A stretch of DNA of 7,650 bases from an uncultured Erysipelotrichaceae bacterium (GTDB lineage Bacteria; Bacillota_I; Bacilli_A; Erysipelotrichales; Erysipelotrichaceae), in NCBI GenBank assembly GCA_902784015.1, contig CACZTC010000181.1:1-7650 (forward strand). The letters run 5' to 3'. The translations under genes were made by a program, and so were the position numbers. Of the stretch, positions 6,193-7,650 are shown piece after piece; position 1 is the first letter of the stretch; every line of letters begins with the position of its first letter. Under the pieces are notes generated by a model. The model saw nothing but the letters and a program-made list of their open reading frames with translations, ran no database searches and was not told where the DNA came from.

Positions 6193-6236
6193 TTGGGTGA
6201 AAATGTGATAAATTAATATAGTAATAGTTTTCACAC
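6193..6236 (+). promoter_or_regulatory. Probable promoter region of the SSB-like/transketolase unit with flanking inverted repeat
   Basis: A promoter for the + strand unit is expected here. The best fit is TTGGGT (6193-6198) and TATAGT (6217-6222) with 18-base spacing; both boxes are imperfect, and other -10 choices exist in this AT-rich stretch. GTGAAAA (6197-6203) and TTTTCAC (6228-6234) form a perfect 7-base inverted repeat around the -10, extended to 9 with one mismatch (GGGTGAAAA/TTTTCACAC). It may be an operator. It is unrelated in sequence to the GTTGA array. Confidence 0.4.
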
Positions 6237-6273
6237 TTAACCTTTTGGATTTGTGAGACAGGAAAGGAAAATT

Positions 6274-6963
6274 ATGGCATATAGAGATTATTTTTCATTT
6301 GAGTCCATTCGAGACAAGGAAGGCAATGTTGTTTGTTATCATGTGACAATGATTGGTACTATCGAAGATGATGGGGTAGCGAGGATTAGAACTGATCTTG
6401 GTGAAAATGAAGATAAGAAGATGGCTTTTGGTCGCTTAACAATTCGTGGATGTAATAAAAAAATCCAAGTATTAACTAATGAAACAAATAGTCGTGTTTA
6501 TTATCATTCTTATTCACCTGAAGAGGGGCCAATCGATATTATTAGTTTTGCCGCAAGAGATTGGCGAGCTGATGAGATTTATAAATTTGAAAGTGGCGAT
6601 AGAGTACTTTTAGAAGGCAGAGCTTATGTTAGAAGTAATGCAAAATATGATGAAGAAGATCCTGAAGTTATGGTAAGACTCCCAGAGATTAGTGTAACTG
6701 TAACGGGAACATTTGTATTAGGAAGAAGACGTAGACAACAACGTGATTTCTTACCACAGGAAGAGAATAAAGAAGAAACTACATATTCTGAAACACCTGT
6801 AATGTATTTTGAAGATCCAGAAATTGATGAAGATGAAGCTTATATTCCTAAAAGTGATGAAATAGTATTAACTTTAGGCAATGAAGACCAAACCGAAACT
6901 ATGTATTATGAAGATGATTCTAATAATGAAGCATTGGAAGAAGAGGTAAAAGATAATGAATAA
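6274..6963 (+). CDS. SSB-like (probable OB-fold) protein with acidic C-terminal tail
   Basis: This 229-residue protein has a core (about 18-149) that resembles single-stranded DNA-binding proteins. CYHVTMIGTIEDDG matches the 'VTLIGRLTKDP' opening strand, and DIISFAARDWRADEIYKFESGDRVLLEGRAYVRS (88-121) matches the 'PVVAFGKLAE-KGSLVAVEGRLQTRSY' region, both from memory of the family. After it come a basic patch RRRR (151-154) and a long acidic, low-complexity tail (162-229). The tail lacks the DDDIPF tip of true SSB, so standard partner docking is doubtful. It may be a diverged SSB paralogue or another OB-fold protein; nucleic-acid binding is inferred. The start at 6274 follows an AGGAAAGGA ribosome site; an in-frame GTG at 6253 would include that site in the coding region. 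It overlaps the transketolase gene by 8 bases. Confidence 0.6.
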   Translation: MAYRDYFSFESIRDKEGNVVCYHVTMIGTIEDDGVARIRTDLGENEDKKMAFGRLTIRGCNKKIQVLTNETNSRVYYHSYSPEEGPIDIISFAARDWRADEIYKFESGDRVLLEGRAYVRSNAKYDEEDPEVMVRLPEISVTVTGTFVLGRRRRQQRDFLPQEENKEETTYSETPVMYFEDPEIDEDEAYIPKSDEIVLTLGNEDQTETMYYEDDSNNEALEEEVKDNE

Positions 6964-7650
6964 TGAAGAATTAAAAGTTCACGCAAATGAAGTAAGAAAG
7001 AATGTTGTAACTGCAACTTATTCTGCAAATTCAGGACATCCAGGAGGATCGTTATCAGCAGCTGATATATTTACATATTTATATTTTGAAGAAATGAATA
7101 TTGATCCAAAAGATCCTACAAATCCTAATAGAGATCGTTTTGTATTATCAAAAGGTCATTGTACGCCAGGCTTATATGGGGTAATGGCTGAAAGAGGATA
7201 TTTTGATAAAGAAGAATTAAAAACTTTTAGAAAAGTTGGTTCTAGATTACAAGGTCATCCATCTATGCAATATTTACCAGGTTTAGATATGTCTAGTGGT
7301 TCTTTAGGCCAAGGCTTATCAGTAGCTTGTGGTATGGCATTAAGTGCAAAAATTGATAATAAAGATTATCGTGTTTATGCATTATGTGGGGATGGCGAAA
7401 TTGAAGAAGGTCAAATTTGGGAAGCTGCAATGTTTGCGGGTGCTAAGAAATTAGATAATTTAGTTGTTATCGTTGATAATAACAATCTTCAAATTGATGG
7501 CGAAATAAGTGATGTAAATAATCCTTATCCAATTGATAAAAAATTTGAAGCATTTAACTTTAACGTTATTAATGTCGATGGACATGACTTTGATGCATTA
7601 AGAGAGGCATTTAAGAAAGCACGTGATACTTCAGGAATGCCTACTGCTAT
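6956..7650 (+). CDS. tkt: Transketolase, N-terminal subunit of the split type (3' partial)
   Basis: This is the thiamine-diphosphate-binding half of transketolase, which moves two-carbon units between sugar phosphates in the non-oxidative pentose phosphate pathway. Visible motifs: SGHPGGSLSAADI at 26-38, DRFVLSKGH at 60-68, LQGHP at 98-102, SSGSLGQGLSVACGMAL at 113-129, and the ThDP motif GDGEIEEGQIWEAA at 145-158 ending in DNNNLQIDG at 174-182. The wording of these motifs (short N-terminus, 'LSKGH', 'SLGQGLSVA') is that of the two-gene transketolases of Bacillota and archaea, in which this subunit has about 270-280 residues and a separate C-terminal subunit follows. The window ends after 231 codons, so neither the stop nor the partner gene is seen. 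The ATG at 6956 has AGAGG 9 bases upstream, within the end of the SSB-like gene, and should be translationally coupled to it. Confidence 0.92.
   Translation, partial: MNNEELKVHANEVRKNVVTATYSANSGHPGGSLSAADIFTYLYFEEMNIDPKDPTNPNRDRFVLSKGHCTPGLYGVMAERGYFDKEELKTFRKVGSRLQGHPSMQYLPGLDMSSGSLGQGLSVACGMALSAKIDNKDYRVYALCGDGEIEEGQIWEAAMFAGAKKLDNLVVIVDNNNLQIDGEISDVNNPYPIDKKFEAFNFNVINVDGHDFDALREAFKKARDTSGMPTA

Noticed and set aside
1..7650. CRISPR array, tRNA, rRNA, insertion sequence or integrase
   Set aside because: I saw no direct-repeat array, cloverleaf, ribosomal RNA sequence or transposase/recombinase motif. The only tandem repeats are the protein-level propeller blades, which are too diverged in DNA to be a recent duplication.

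Overview
This AT-rich window most likely comes from a low-GC Bacillota bacterium, perhaps from the Erysipelotrichia/Coprobacillaceae side. That placement is an inference from composition, strong AGGAGG ribosome sites, codon use and gene content. The standard bacterial code applies: every tryptophan seen is TGG, no gene has an internal TGA, and TAA, TAG and TGA all end genes.

Bases 1-5560 (+ strand) hold an oligopeptide/dipeptide ABC importer operon in the order oppB (5' end outside the window), oppC, oppD, oppF, followed by a small membrane protein gene. The operon closes with a strong hairpin terminator at 5559-5597. No OppA-like binding protein gene is visible. Two subunits have unusual architecture. 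OppC carries a complete seven-blade RCC1-type beta-propeller (about 277 residues) in the extracytoplasmic loop after its first membrane helix. OppF carries about 175 residues of mostly coiled-coil sequence between its Walker A motif and Q-loop. oppC is also interrupted by an in-frame TAG at 2681-2683; the conserved last 36 codons, including the final membrane helix, follow intact in the same frame up to 2794.

Bases 5632-6112 (- strand, convergent with opp) hold an overlapping two-gene unit: a ribbon-helix-helix DNA-binding protein and a one-helix membrane protein with an outward coiled coil, FtsL/DivIC-like in layout. Its promoter region contains four GTTGA half-sites arranged as a perfect concentric dyad with 10-bp steps. 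This is a good candidate operator for the ribbon-helix-helix protein itself.

Bases 6113-6273 are a divergent regulatory region. From 6274 (+ strand) run a gene for an SSB-like, probable OB-fold protein with a long acidic tail, and then, overlapping it by 8 bases, the N-terminal subunit of a split transketolase that leaves the window at the 3' edge.

The best candidates for something undescribed are the propeller-bearing OppC together with the coiled-coil OppF, and the autoregulated ribbon-helix-helix/membrane-protein pair with its four-site operator.
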